From positions 16,988,001 to 17,052,000 of the forward strand of contig OZ316898.1 of NCBI GenBank assembly GCA_973895155.1: a DNA stretch of 64,000 bases, given 5' to 3'. The notes beneath the pieces were generated by a model. That model ran no database searches and had not been told where the DNA came from. It saw only the letters and a list, made by a program, of their open reading frames with translations. This document shows positions 26,591 to 39,070 of this stretch, piece after piece (within the stretch, counting starts at the first letter, position 1; each line of letters begins with the position of its first letter). The translations under genes and the position numbers were made by a program. Origin of the DNA: Marsupella aquatica (taxonomy: Eukaryota > Marchantiophyta).

Positions 26591-29500
26591 TTAGACGACT
26601 ATATTAGCTCGCTTTGGCAATTGTATACCTGCTCTAAACATGATATCCTTCGCAGCGACTTTTGCCTTAGCAATGACATCCATCTGCATCACCACGGCAC
26701 ATGCATATGAAACCTTGCTGCGATCACAAATTGATACAAGTATCAATCATCCCCTACAGCAGGCTACGTCTTTTCTAATAGAAAAACTGGGAACGTTTAA
26801 GACCACAAGCCTTGAGATTACACGGACCAAATTCAAACAATCATTTGTCCCACAGAATAGAGTAAGACCTCACCGGACTCCTCTTCAACCAAGGCAAAAA
26901 GGACACATTCCAAAACAGTGAAAAAGTAGGAACAGCCTGAGGAAAGAAGTTGAGAGGCTGGTTTGCAAGGAAGCATATGCAAAAACATTTCTATCGGTGT
27001 TCAATTTGAAAGTAAGGCACTGTCGCCAGTTTCCTGAACCATACAAGGATTGGAACACACAAATTCGCACACGAAAGGGCACTCTATCAAGGAGTCATCT
27101 TAAAGTGCGGCATCGAGTGCAAACACAGCCTAATTTCAGTTCAATTTCAAATGTAGAATCACCAGGGGATGTCTGCAAGATATGTCAACCTCGACCAAAG
27201 GAGGGTGACGTCTCGTGACTCATATTGTCCCCATGTAAGAGATATGACCGCTGCAATAGAGCTTTTATCCCATGACCAGAGAATGTCTCTACTATTTGGA
27301 CTTAAAAAATGTCAAAGAATCTGAAAGTAACTTTGGTGTCAAGATAAGCTCTCACGTGAACATGTTAAGAAATGTGTACCTCATCGACTGTGAGAATCTT
27401 GTGGTCACGCATAATCCATTGACCATCACACATCACCGAGGTTATATTCTCTGTCCTCATGCAATAGACAATGCTGGAAATCCTGCAAATCAGAATAGTA
27501 GATTTGAGCAGTTGGGATACATCCGTTTCCACAAGTAAGACTCTTTGGAGATGGCCTTCAAAGTATTAAAAAAATCTGTCTCATAATCACTCTATGATTC
27601 CTGGACTACAATGCTTTCAATGTCAGAAATCACAATGAGAGAAATCGTTACGGATCATGAAGAGGAAGCATTGTCCACTTTTCTGGATCCATGATGACAA
27701 GATCTGCCTGTGACAATCAACACCAGTAAATTCTTAGTCCAATTTCAGCATTTGATGATGGCTTCCAGATTTAGCGTAGCTATGCCCTTCAAGCACTCCA
27801 ATAGGTATTCAAATTCTTCATTCTGCAAAACAGAGCTGCTAGTTGCTTCAGTCGTCAGTCGTACCATAACAATTAGAACAAAATATTTTGCAAGTACAGT
27901 AGATATGCAATTGGACCACGTTCCCAATTCATTGGCAGTTTCACCAATTGTAGAGAATATATAAGATTCATTCAATTTAAATTGCCTGCTTGAATGTGCA
28001 GCCCTTGTAGTCATCCAAAAGCATTCAACTTTCCACGACCTTCAACCTTATGTACTTCCAGAAACTTGGAACTCAAAGAAGTTTTTAGGCAGCAACCATA
28101 GATGACAACCTTCTTGCCTGGTTCAATAGATCCAATCATGTGATCCCAAAGTACTGATTTGGCACCATTAATAGTCGCCATTTTCAGTATAGTCTCAGCT
28201 GGCAGGGCTGTTGGGTCAGTTGTGCCTTGGTCAAACACAACCTTTCCTTTGTTGATCAGCGAAGCCAGGTACATTTCATCCACTAGTCACAACAGAAACG
28301 CCAGCTATGAGTGTAGTAACAGAATCTCAAGGATGAAAAGGTCACCATTTGTAGCTAACACTTGCCACCGGAACAAATTGAAAACGAAAGCAACCTTAAA
28401 ACCGACACATGGACCATTACGTTTCTTTCAATGGCGACCACAGAAACCTGCTCAGTAGACATATCGTTGACATTACACGGACCTTTTCTCTCAAGGAGAC
28501 ATTCTCTGAACAAACAAAAGACTTATGGTTCCAAATTGATCCCAGTGAGTGAAGAAGACATACCTAGACTCATCCGATTGTTTGAAGGGGCACCATCCGT
28601 TCCGAGTGACACGCAAATTCCTGCTGACAACATTTCTGCTATTGGTGCAAAGCCCAGCATTCGCATTGCTGCTGCTGGACAATGTGACACTTTCACTCCT
28701 TTCTTTGCCATCATCTCCACCTGCATACGGCACATATACGTCATGTCCATTGGGTCAACTCATACGTTGTCCCATCTACTGCCTATATTGGAAAAATGTA
28801 TCGGATCAATCCCGAGGAGAGCGCAAAGTCTGACTTGTCAGTTATTTTAGCTATAGCTGCTCCAATTTGTTCCAGTGATCTCTGAGAAGTCCTTGTACAC
28901 ATGACAAATCCTCGGGTACATTTGCTGCTTTACATAGTCTATCACTCCCGAAAATTGGGGCATCTCTAAACCACATTGGAATTCTACCACATTCCAACTC
29001 TCAAAGCACACCCTCCAATCGCACCGCTCTGACAATCTAAATGGCTTTCCAAACACTTGCTAATCTTTCTTTGCCTCAATCTGGTCCTTACTCCCTACCC
29101 ACAAACTTCAAAAATCATAGCCAAGCGATAATTAAAAAGTCTTGTCTGTATTAGTAAACAACCACTGAAATCCCTACTCACAAAATTTAATAGTAATTTA
29201 GCCTGTGCTTTACCGAACAGTAGACTCATCTTTGCCCAAATTTCTATTTAGAAACATCAAGGTCCTATGGCTCTTCTAAGAACCCTGTCCAGCGTTGAAT
29301 ACCAGGGTGTTGGTCCCTGGGATATTTGCACTTGATGATCAAATCTGGACCGTGTGGCATCAATGTAAACCTTAGGGATCCCTACTATATCCCATAGTTC
29401 AATCATTTTGTGTGATCTTCAGTATACCAACGGAATTCTCCTCATCAAAGAATTCCTGGAAGTTGCATGCTAATGACGGACTCATCAATGTGTATAAAAG

Positions 29501-32445
29501 TGGATCCCACAAGGAGCTGGCTGTATTGGTATCAGTGTATTAAAATTTGGCACTTCAAGATTGCAACCTGCACTTCTGAGGATAGCTCATCTGACCTACC
29601 TGAATGAATATATTTGGATAGCCCACTGGTATTCACGCTCATCAAACAGTAGCCTGCAGTACCGAGGGTAAATCTTGGAAAACCTCTTATACATACATTA
29701 GACTCTTAGGCATCACAGCATACCTCAGATGCATTCACCCACACTGAATGAGCCGCCAGAAGATTCTTGTCCAGAAGTCCTATTTGGTTCAAGAATGTAA
29801 CAGTACCATGTTCAACACTCCTTGTTTGTGACACACACTCGTTTTCGAAAGGGATCTCGGACACGTGCTGCCAGTAACCCACGAAGACATAATAAGTCAG
29901 AGCAATACAGATTGACTGTAACTCTACTGCTAAAGATTTTGCAAGATACTGATAATGTGATTCCTAAACGCTGGTCCCTATCGGTGCTCCAGGTGGAGTA
30001 ATAATGTAAGATACTTCGCTTTTACTGTCACAAGTATACGCGTATGGACATTCTCCGCATGTTTCATTAAGGTGTGGCAGTGATTACGTAGCTCAAGTGT
30101 CTGTCACTGACAGAATAGGAGCACTTACCATGTGAATACCTGTATTGCATTTAGCAGCCAACTCCTTCGTCTTATGGAGGAGGTTATCAGTTGCATTCAG
30201 TATCTGCCGCAAACCAAACCAGATATGTATGCGGTCTCCTGCGCTCCCATTAAACTTTGCAAAAAGATCCTCTTGGACCTGAAGATATCCAACAACATCA
30301 TGACGATCCAATTAGGCCTTCACTTCGTTTGAGAGACTATTGAAAGATTTCTCCAAGGCCGTCGTCTTCAAACGGCAAAGATATAGCCAGACCACCCAAA
30401 AACATGTGAAAACCTAAGGCGTCTCTAGAGACCTTGTAAATGTTACTAACGCAGAGATTTTGAAATGAACCGAGTACCTTCATGCATGTTTCCGTGGTTT
30501 CTGCTGCCCATTTGCCTGGCAAGCCTTCACCAGCATCCATGGTGGATCGAGCAAGGCATGCACGTATTCCTAGCTCTTCAATTGCACGCGCCATACCAGC
30601 CACGTGCTGGCCCCCAGCTTCAGCCAAGCATGTCACCTACACCGTCACAAATCGTTTTTTAAAGTCCAGTGGGTACATGGGTGAAAAGTTCAAACCTGGG
30701 CTCCTCCATTACTCTTTTGAGGTTACCTACTCAAAGGCTAAATACGATCACTCTGCCCAAAGAAACGTAACTGTAGACTGCTTACTCTAAATTCCTTTCA
30801 CAAGTCCCCAAATCTTCTAATGTTGCCCTGAATTCTTGCTGGCGCACAAGATGAGTAAAAATCAATATCTGTCAAATTTGTAGACTTGAACTGGTTCAGA
30901 TCAGTCATTCACCACCTATACTGAATGAATGTTCCGGCTTGCATACACCAGAATGAATAAGCTCAATGCCGCAGAGTAAAGTCGAGATGTACGAGTCCTC
31001 CTCGGTCATGTTGGACTCATATGGCCAGATTCGGTGATGCAGCCATGTCAAAAGATCGACATCATCGGCGATTCCCCGGGCCAGCTGTTGTGATGTGTGA
31101 ACATGTGTGTTGATCAATCCTGGCCATTTTCAAAATCCATGCCTGAACATGGTAAGTTTAAGCCTTGCAAGTCGATAAACACCCAAATTGAAAAACAAAA
31201 CAAAAAAATTAAATCTTTATCTATTTCTCATACCTGACATTGCCACTGAAAACTTCTTCAAACACTTTAAAGTTTAGTTTGGCCATACATCTTTGTCGTC
31301 GCTTAAATTTGGTCATGCTTGATTGTCAATGCATTAAGGCCAGTGTCAAAATCAATCTCTGATAGGTCACAGGGGAGATGTGGAGTCTCTGTGGCTTATT
31401 TTTTTGCTATTTGCGTCCTTTATATGTCTGTCTGTGTAAGTTGATGGGTAAGCATGGGCAAAGACAAGTTAGTGCGTGAGGGTCTATCTCCGTGTACCGT
31501 ACATAGTGAGGCACCTCACCACATGTAGGTGCAATTCACCGTGAAGCAAGAAATTTGTTGGGTCTTTAAATTTCTTCTCAACTAGAGATCCACATTCGGA
31601 CCAATGCAGCTGGGCATTTCCAGGACACCGACTCGTTTTGAAGGAAAAATCTCTTCCAGCACACTGCAAAAGGCCTAGATTGCGAGCTTTCTAGAACAGT
31701 CACTTATGGCTTTCTATCTCTCTCATAGTATTCATTGTCTTATTGCGTGAAATTAATTTCTTCTCCTACGAGGCCGAAAGTTTTCCAATTTTGTTTGCAT
31801 TCCTCACTTTTTCTGAGGCACTTCGACCTCTAAATTATGAGATTTGACACTTGCCGAAGCAGCCAAAGCGAAGTCCAAAGCAGATGCACTCAATATGTCT
31901 CAATGAACAAATCCAAATACAGAGCCTTGGTAGGGTGAAGAAGAGCTGTAGCTTAGGACTTCAGTTTTCTTTCTACCATTAATTGTGTAGCAGCGGCTGC
32001 CATTTTCCTGCACTGACGAATGTAGCTAAAAATTCCCCCACAGTGGCAACAGGAAATACTCTTAAAATTCATCAAACTCCTCTGAAACCAGATCCCAAAG
32101 CTACAGGTTACAGAAACATGGAGATCGTCACTTTGGAATATTCAATTCCAATTTTCAAAATTTGAATAGCTCTACACAGCAATTAACAATTCTTCAGTGG
32201 AAATAGGGTTCGCACCAAATGTGGAGGGATGGAGGAATAGACCAGTCACCTGGTAAAATCCAATGCCCTTTGAAATCGAGAAGCTCCTCAGCCTTCGAGG
32301 AGAACTCCTGAAGAATGGGGCCACTATGACCCACTGCCAAGATTTGAGAGCCTTTCACTACCAGAGCTCCGTCCAGAAATATTCGCAGGTTGGCGTCCAT
32401 AGTCACGATCCCACATCCATGAATTACTCTAACCTTCTCGCCCAT
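26591..32445 (-). CDS. ATZ/TRZ-family amidohydrolase (cytosine/MTA-SAH-type deaminase superfamily)
   Basis: Ten exons on the minus strand: 32445-32250, 31119-30947, 30636-30478, 30278-30129, 29867-29724, 28720-28564, 28282-28110, 27707-27652, 27482-27380 and 26683-26591, all in phase, giving 467 residues, the usual length. Metal-site features visible: H71 and H73 in INTHVHTS, a third His in IHMHVSE near 227, an H in LLAAHSVW near 266, SHCPAAAMRML near 287 and the Asp of LGTDGAPSNN near 316. These are the hallmarks of metal-dependent deaminases/chlorohydrolases such as AtzA/TrzN, MtaD and guanine deaminase relatives. Natural substrate cannot be told from sequence; deamination of a purine-like or S-adenosylhomocysteine-like compound is typical. 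No targeting peptide is evident at MGEKVRV, so a cytosolic protein is likely. Two introns of about 1 kb are longer than the rest. Confidence 0.87.
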
Positions 32446-32628
32446 TGTGGATCTTGTGTCTGTTTGTCCCGTCTGTCTGAAATCTGGATCTCAGCTCCAC
32501 TATTTCAATGAGAGTTTAGTGCTTTGGGTGACAGGTACTGTGCTCATGAACAATGTCTAATAATCATGTTTGCTCCTTTTCCACCAATGGTCTTTTCCGT
32601 GCTGTGGACGGAACTGAAGCTATTATTA

Positions 32629-33138
32629 TTATGGACTGTCAACGTCTCGTGTATTACTGCAATTACGAAAGTACCCAGGAAAGGACGCACCTGCCCACAT
32701 ACCTTCCCCATATATTCCCCATACAAAAACTCCCCTTCCGTGCTTATCGAGGACGAGCGGTAAGTGATCAAACGAGGACAGAAACACCAGTCGTGGCCTT
32801 TGCTCAGCGCTGAGAGCATTCACCGTCAATTCTGTGTCTCGCCTGCCGTCATTGCTGTTGGTCGTTGTGGTAGTGTCGAAAAGCACAACTTTCATGTCCC
32901 CCGCGATGAAAGCATTGCGATGCCCCTTCGTCGCAAAGTACATTGTTGCTTCGCCAAGCTCCTCGTCTTTCTTCTCTTGCTCTTTCGGTATCTGAGACTT
33001 CGGTCTCACGATGTTGTAGTCATGGTACCGGTACTTAGACGGCATGTGATTTGACGAATCGCGGAAGATAGAGTTCAGGGAGTAGTGGTAGCAGGAAGTA
33101 GTGGAGCTCACCTTAAATGGGGGTCGAGGTAACTGCAC
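32629..33138 (-). other. Open frame of up to 169 codons just upstream of the amidohydrolase
   Basis: The frame lies on the same strand, 184 bp upstream of the amidohydrolase ATG, so it could be its 5' leader, an upstream gene or chance. The first listed codon is not a clear ATG start; an internal Met precedes PSKYRYHDYN. The C-terminal part contains GDMKVVLFDTTTTT. I recognise no family. Treated as unassigned. Confidence 0.2.
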
Positions 33139-34907
33139 ATCAAAATATGCATCCCTCTATACCACGATAAACCTCCTTATTTTCTTTAAAAATCAATGAA
33201 TGCACGCCAGAGTGGCTGAAATGGGGGACCTCAACACACCAAACAAATTTTGGTTCAAACAAAATTCATTTCATCATCCATTAAAATAATGAAATATTTC
33301 AAAACTTAACATATTGTAGGTTTTGTGGCGCCCTAGTGAACTAGCGATGCACTGTGCAACAGAGTAGCCCAGACAATGACTGCCAAGTTACTCCATTTCT
33401 TGGATTTCTGAGAGTCGTAGTCTGAAGGGCGTCAAGTCCTGATTTCATCTTTGCAGTCCATCAAGTTCAGAATATGCTAGATGGGCTTAATTAAGTCTTT
33501 CATGCATGTGGAAGTACCCACAAATTACCCATTTTCAGCCCCATCACTTGACTAACACATGTTTACCTAACCAGGCCTCCTACCAAACCTATGTGGGGGG
33601 TCTCAAACCTCAAAGTTTGATGGACCTTAACTTAGTAGTTACCGACAAAAAAAATTATGGATTACCAAATTCATGATTCATAACTTTTTGCTATAAGATT
33701 GGTCATGTGCATGATGGGCTATGTCACTGTAGAAGCTAGTGACAAAAAACAATTAACATAACAGTGTGAAAAAACTATGGCCAAAAGCCATTTTCAGTAA
33801 CTTTGAAGCATTGAGACAACCTCATAGGCCAAACAATATCATTTTGCTATGACTATTCGGTGTAGACATCAGTTTCCTATACCTTGGACATTTTCTACTG
33901 TATTGTAATTGACAATACAATTTGGGGCCCATCACTGAACTAACTAAAAGTTCAACCCATTTCCAATACATTTTTGGAATTTTCTACAATATTTTTTCCA
34001 ACCATATCGTGGGCCATTTTCAGGCCCCACTTATCTAAACAAAAATTCAGCCACTAATCATGATGGAAAGTTACTCTTTGGGGCCTATGGTCTAGAGTGA
34101 GGCCTGTAGATTGCGACTATGGGACATGACTAAAGTTGGGGTGGGAGTGGACAATGAAGATTGGGGCAGGGTTAGTCTCTGAACATGGCACAGCAGGCTT
34201 AAATGTCCTCACCTCAATTTACTTCCAAAGAACAATCACTCATACTAGTTTGCCACAATATTCCTAAAGTTTGTAAAATTCCAAAATATTTGTCTCTTAC
34301 TATGTCAACCCCAAAATTTGAACAAAAAATTACTAGATTATTAGCTTTTCCTAAATAAAAATAAGAAATGTTATGTGAAGGTCCTGCCAAAACCTGCCCT
34401 ATGGTAGGAGTCAAATGTCACATTAACAAGAAAAGGCACCCAGACAGACATGGTTGTGTAGTAGTTCACTTGAGTTGAGACTCATAGGTCTAGAGTTCAA
34501 ATGTTGTGATTGACTATTCCTTTTCTATGGGGTTTCACAGATTTACTTTAGAAACAAAATTAAAAAAGGCATATGTGTCATATTTTCATTTGTATGAATA
34601 GCATCTCCCATTCTAGCTTTTTGGACATTTTTGTCTATCCCATGGGAATTATAAGTTCTATCCAGTGTAACCCCATTCACACCCTCTTAACCTAATTCTT
34701 AGGGCACTTTTCAAATAGCTCAAGGACCAAACCTTTTGACAAGCCCAAAAAGTAGCAAGCTACAATAACTTGTGTGTTCATGCCAACATTCATGCATACA
34801 ACCTAAGGTCATGTTTAGTTATGAGACCCATGAAAGCCTTTGCTTAGCAAAGCTGCCTGGGCACTCCAAGCAATCAATGCCCTTAGTGTATCTTCCCCTC
34901 CCTTTCA
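33139..34907. other. AT-rich intergenic DNA left of the retroelement
   Basis: No open frame over 66 codons. A degenerate tRNA-like segment at about 34449-34515 is noted separately as a possible SINE head. Otherwise nothing recognisable. Confidence 0.4.
34449..34515 (+). repeat. Possible degenerate tRNA-derived (SINE-like) head
   Basis: TGGTTGTGTAGTAGTTCACT resembles a pol III A box, and GTCTAGAGTTCAAATG about 35 bp later resembles a B box (GGTTCRANTC). Stem pairing of a real tRNA is poor. Weak call. Confidence 0.2.
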
Positions 34908-36478
34908 GATGACACCCACATCATTGGTCCACCTGCTGCGGTTACTTCTGCCCTCGCCACCCTTTCCACCCATTTGTTGGGCCTCGGTTTACGGGTTCAG
35001 CCGGTGAAGAGTCGTGCATGGAGTCCAGCTGGGTTACCCTTTGATCTTGCGCTTCCCCCTGGGTTCTTACGTCCAAACGACGGTCTTCGGGTCCTTGGCT
35101 CCCCAGTCGGTACTGCCTCCTTTTGCTCATCTTTCATTGCTGCCGCTCTATAGGCTGCCTTAGCCCCTACTCCTATGCTCCCTAAGTTAGGAGATTCTCA
35201 GGCAGCATTTGGGTTGTTATTGCGATGCATCCACCCTCGCGCGTCCTATTTGGCTCGGACACATCCCCCTACGGAGGATCTGTATCTACACCTCCAAGCG
35301 TTTGATGTGTCCATTCGTGAGACTTTGGCTTCTCTTTTAGGGCCAGGTACTTTGCTCTCATCTCCGTGGCTTCATCGACAGCTCAGTCTTCCTATTTCTC
35401 ACGGTGGTTTTGGGCTTACGTCCACTGAGCGCCTTGCACCTTTGGCCTTTTTGGGTGCGTGGGCGGCCGCCTTCTCATTGTTGGCAGATCGTTTCCTTAC
35501 TGAGGATCGCCCTTTTTTACTTTCGTCTCTCATGGAGGTAGAGGAGGGTTCCCTCCCATTTCAGGTTCATTTGCGCGCGGCGTGGTCATCATTACCAGAT
35601 CCTGTTCGAGCTGCGTTATCTTCATTTAAGGAGTTTTTATCCTTGGACCCCGTCCGTCTTAGGCAGACCTTGCTGGGCGTATGCACGCTTTCACCCTCTC
35701 CAGCATCCTCAACGAGGCACCTGACATGGACCAAGCTCGGATTCTTTCTTCCGGAGGGAAGGGCGCAGGAGGCTGGCTTCAGGCAAATCCAGTCATTCCT
35801 CACCTACGGATGTCTTCTACGGAGTTTGCGACAGCCATGCGTCTTCGTATGGGCTTGCCCCACCCACTTCTTGCTGGTTTACCTCCTACTTGCACTTGTG
35901 GGAAGCCTTGTGATGCCACAGGTGTCCATCTTCTTCGGTGGAGTTTGGGCGGCGAAACCATTTTTGTTCACGACGCTGTGAGAGATGCCACTACTCAGGT
36001 TCTTTCTGGCTCTTTGGTCTGCGCACAGCGGGAGGTGGTGCTCGAGTTACCTGGTCCTCCATCACAGCGGTTACGGGTGGATCTTACCATGGTCCGTGAG
36101 GGTCACCATACTTTGGCAGATGTAGTGGTGGCAAACCCATTGCGCCAAGACATCATTGGGACAGCGGCAACAACGGCAAGGGCAGCAACATCACGAGCAG
36201 CAACCACGAAGGAGGCCAAATATCCTGCACAAGCTTCATCTGATAGCTTCCTGCCCCTTGCTCTTGAGATATTTGGGCGTCTCCATCATCAGTTCGATGG
36301 GCTTCTTTGCCAAGCTGCTCGGGATGTTCACGGCCGGATGGGTCCCACTGGACCCCCGCTATCTATTTTGACCACAAACTTTTGCCAACACATTTCAGTC
36401 ACCTTACAGCGTGCTCAAGCTTGGGCCATTTATCGTCAATCTTTGACAGTGGGTGCTAGTGTGACTCCACAGCGGTAG
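34908..36478 (+). mobile_element. 5'-truncated, frame-broken non-LTR retrotransposon (RT to endonuclease-like C-terminus)
   Basis: Translation starting exactly at GAT GAC (34908) reads DDTHIIGP, the reverse-transcriptase catalytic DD with its downstream residues, followed by thumb-like sequence. An in-frame TAG stands at 35151. The frame continues (35175 on) through SLPISHGGFGLTS, a block typical of the region after RT in non-LTR elements, then shifts frame near 35680. The second frame (35681-36478) carries the C-terminal module: CTCGKPCD (CCHC-like remnant, then H), RWSLGG and RVDLTMVREGHHTLADVVVANP, which looks like a restriction-like endonuclease core. Nothing 5' of the RT catalytic site is present, typical of LINE 5' truncation. 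With one stop and one shift it is inactive. GC content and the coding style differ from the flanks. Confidence 0.78.
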
Positions 36479-38554
36479 CCCCCCTAGAGTACATTCCCAT
36501 CCCACTTGCCGATTTAGTTTCGACACTTGATGTAGACCATTAGCTTTTTGCCACATTTGCTAGGAATGATGAGGACCTCGGTCCATTTGCGGTAATTTTA
36601 GTTCCTTTTTCTTGGTTTTTAGGGGTTTCCTTTTGCTCACTTCTTTTGCGTTTGGTTTTGTCCACTTGGGACCTCTCTTGTTTATTCTTTTGTACTCTAT
36701 TTGGCCCTTTTCTGTAAAAAGTATCTGCTTTCCCTTAGTGAGTCTTCTCTTTATAATTTTCATTTATGTAGAAAAATGCCCAATCATTTTAGATTTGATG
36801 GAGCCTCAAGGACGGCACAGATGGTGAGCCTAGGCGTGCAGAGAGTTGTTTCAGCCATGTTATTGTAGAAAGATAGTGTCATTGTTTTGGGCCAGTTTTA
36901 AAGAGGAAGTCTTGGCATAAGTGTTGTCATTTCGATCAGGTTGTTGTTGAAGAGACATTTGACCAGGTTATTATTGCAAAAGTGTTGATATTTCAGCTAG
37001 ATTGTCGTGTGGCCAGGTTGCTATTGCAAAGGAATGAAGGATTTCAAGAAATGGTCATCAATGAAGATTTTGAGAGGAGAAAGTGAATCTAATGGGAGTA
37101 GCCAATGACAATAATAATGGGATGGCAAGGGTAGACAAAGAAACATACATGGGAGAAACAAAGCCAAATAAGGGCAAGATTGGGAGCCAAATAAAAGTCC
37201 TAACATGGAAGAAAGATCTAGATTCAAAAGGCCCAAACCAAAATGACCATTCTAACGCCCCTCTTCAAACCATTTTTTTGTTTGAGAAATCCCTAAGAAA
37301 TTAACATGAAAGAATTAAAAGTGCTCCCCTTTCAAACCAAAAATTACTATGTCATGCCTCCCCAAACACCTCGGGCCAAACACCCGCCCAAACAACCATC
37401 CTCAACCCAAAATTCTTTAATCAATGTGCTCCTTCCTTCCGTGTTTATGTGCCAAGTCTTCATGCATACCTTAGTTATTTGTAAATGTGATGTGGGCCCC
37501 TTGATTTTCAGACGCATTTCACTTCATGTCATTGTCATGCCTCTTGAACTTCTATACCCTTGGTCTATACCATGACACCACAAGGTTCTGGGACTATCAT
37601 GACAGGGTGTCATGGCACTATAAAATTCATGTTTTACTTGAACTAGTCCCCAATGATGTGTTCTAGACTTGCTTAGAGGTCTTGGGGCTTGTAGCTCTGT
37701 CTTTGATTGTTTCTATGGGCATGTGCAGTCTTTTGTATATAGCAAGGGCTTTATCCCAGTTTTGCTCCTCGTTGCCTTAATTGTTAAGACAATAGGTGTG
37801 TCACACACACACACACACTAGCTTAGATGTTCACAGCTCTATGTTGGGCTGAGGCTGTGCGTGTAAGGATCTAGACAATTTCTCTTCATGACCTCCTTGT
37901 CTGGTGTACTCTAAATCGTTACTAAACTTTTCAATTTACTTCCGGGTTTACTACTCAATAGAGCTTTTACTTCTTACACTATTGCGGGGGATTTCTCAAC
38001 TTAGGCTTTTTGGTTTGCTTGTGGGTTGTCACCTGTTTGCTCCTCTTTGTTGTGTCTCTTCCCTTAAAAATTTTAGTTTGATGCTTTTCTTCTTTGGTAG
38101 TGTGATACTAACCACGGCTTTTTCTCTGACGGTGTGGTCCATTGACTAAATGTTGTTTTGGTAAGAAGCCTACCTAACCATTGAATTACCTCGACATTCT
38201 TGAATGTCTAATTAACCTTAATTAAGATGGGCCTGAAGGTGCTGCTATGCATTGTTACCTCCCAACCCATCTCTCTCCTAGTAACTCCCACACTCCTTGA
38301 AATCCAGTTGTGAGACCTATTTGTCTACTTGTAATGTCCGATTGGCTGGCCACCTCACTCACTTATGCTTGGCCATACTTCTCAATCGCATTTACTGGCT
38401 CTACAATAGGCAGGGTAGTATCTTTATCTTCTAAGCTAACTTATAATTCATGATCCAAGACAGTTTACTTTCATGACCTCCATAGAGTGAGACCAGACTC
38501 TAATTTCTGTGACATTAGCGAATATAACATTTAGACTATATTTGTGGAGACATT

Positions 38555-38735
38555 TAATTACTTGATGGACCCCAAACTGTACTTTAATTTCTAACCAACC
38601 CCATGAGAATTTGATTACACTGACTTAAGGTCTATCAACAGTCGGGATCTCTCATGGGATGCATCAAGTAACATGTTTCATTTTGGGATCCATCAAGTAA
38701 AAGTCTCTATATTTACAGACCCCATGAGAGGTCCC
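38555..38735. repeat. Dispersed foldback/MITE-like repeat, copy 2
   Basis: The left arm ATTACTTGATGGACCCCAAA (about 38559) pairs in reverse complement with TTTTGGGATCCATCAAGTAA (about 38681-38700). The inner part TCAAGTAACATGTTTCATTT is the reverse complement of AAATGAAACTTGTTACTTGA at about 7074 in copy 1. Arms of about 20 bp enclose about 100 bp, with no ORF. Confidence 0.6.
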
Positions 38736-38908
38736 TTGCAAATTCCCTGCCACAAGGTTGTGCCACAGGTTGTGCCACATCAGCACAATTAGCCACAAAT
38801 AGGAAAGATCCTATTTTTGACAGTAACAAAAGCGCACATTCATGTTTGTGGCAAAAACAATGTAATTTTTGAGCCACCATCACGATAATAACGAAAAGTA
38901 AAAAATAT

Positions 38909-39070
38909 AAAATACAAAACCAAAGCAAGTAAAACCATCAAATGTAACCATTTTATTTACCTTTCATATATTATCAAACTTGCAAAATACAAATCCAAAG
39001 CAAGTAAAACCAAGGTAAAACTGTCAAATGTAGCCATTTTATTTACCTTTCATATTTTATCAAACATAAA
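38909..39070. repeat. Tandem duplication, period 75 bp
   Basis: Two copies share AAAATACAAA, CCAAAGCAAGTAAAACCA, GTCAAATGTA-like and CCATTTTATTTACCTTTCAT. The second begins at 38984 and carries a short internal insertion. Confidence 0.85.

Noticed and set aside
35175-35981. 268-codon frame considered as a standalone gene
   Set aside because: Its first two thirds continue the reverse-transcriptase reading frame past a stop, and its last third is the wrong frame after a shift; it is part of the dead retroelement.
37800-37820. Short CA repeat considered as notable
   Set aside because: Ordinary microsatellite of about nine dinucleotides.
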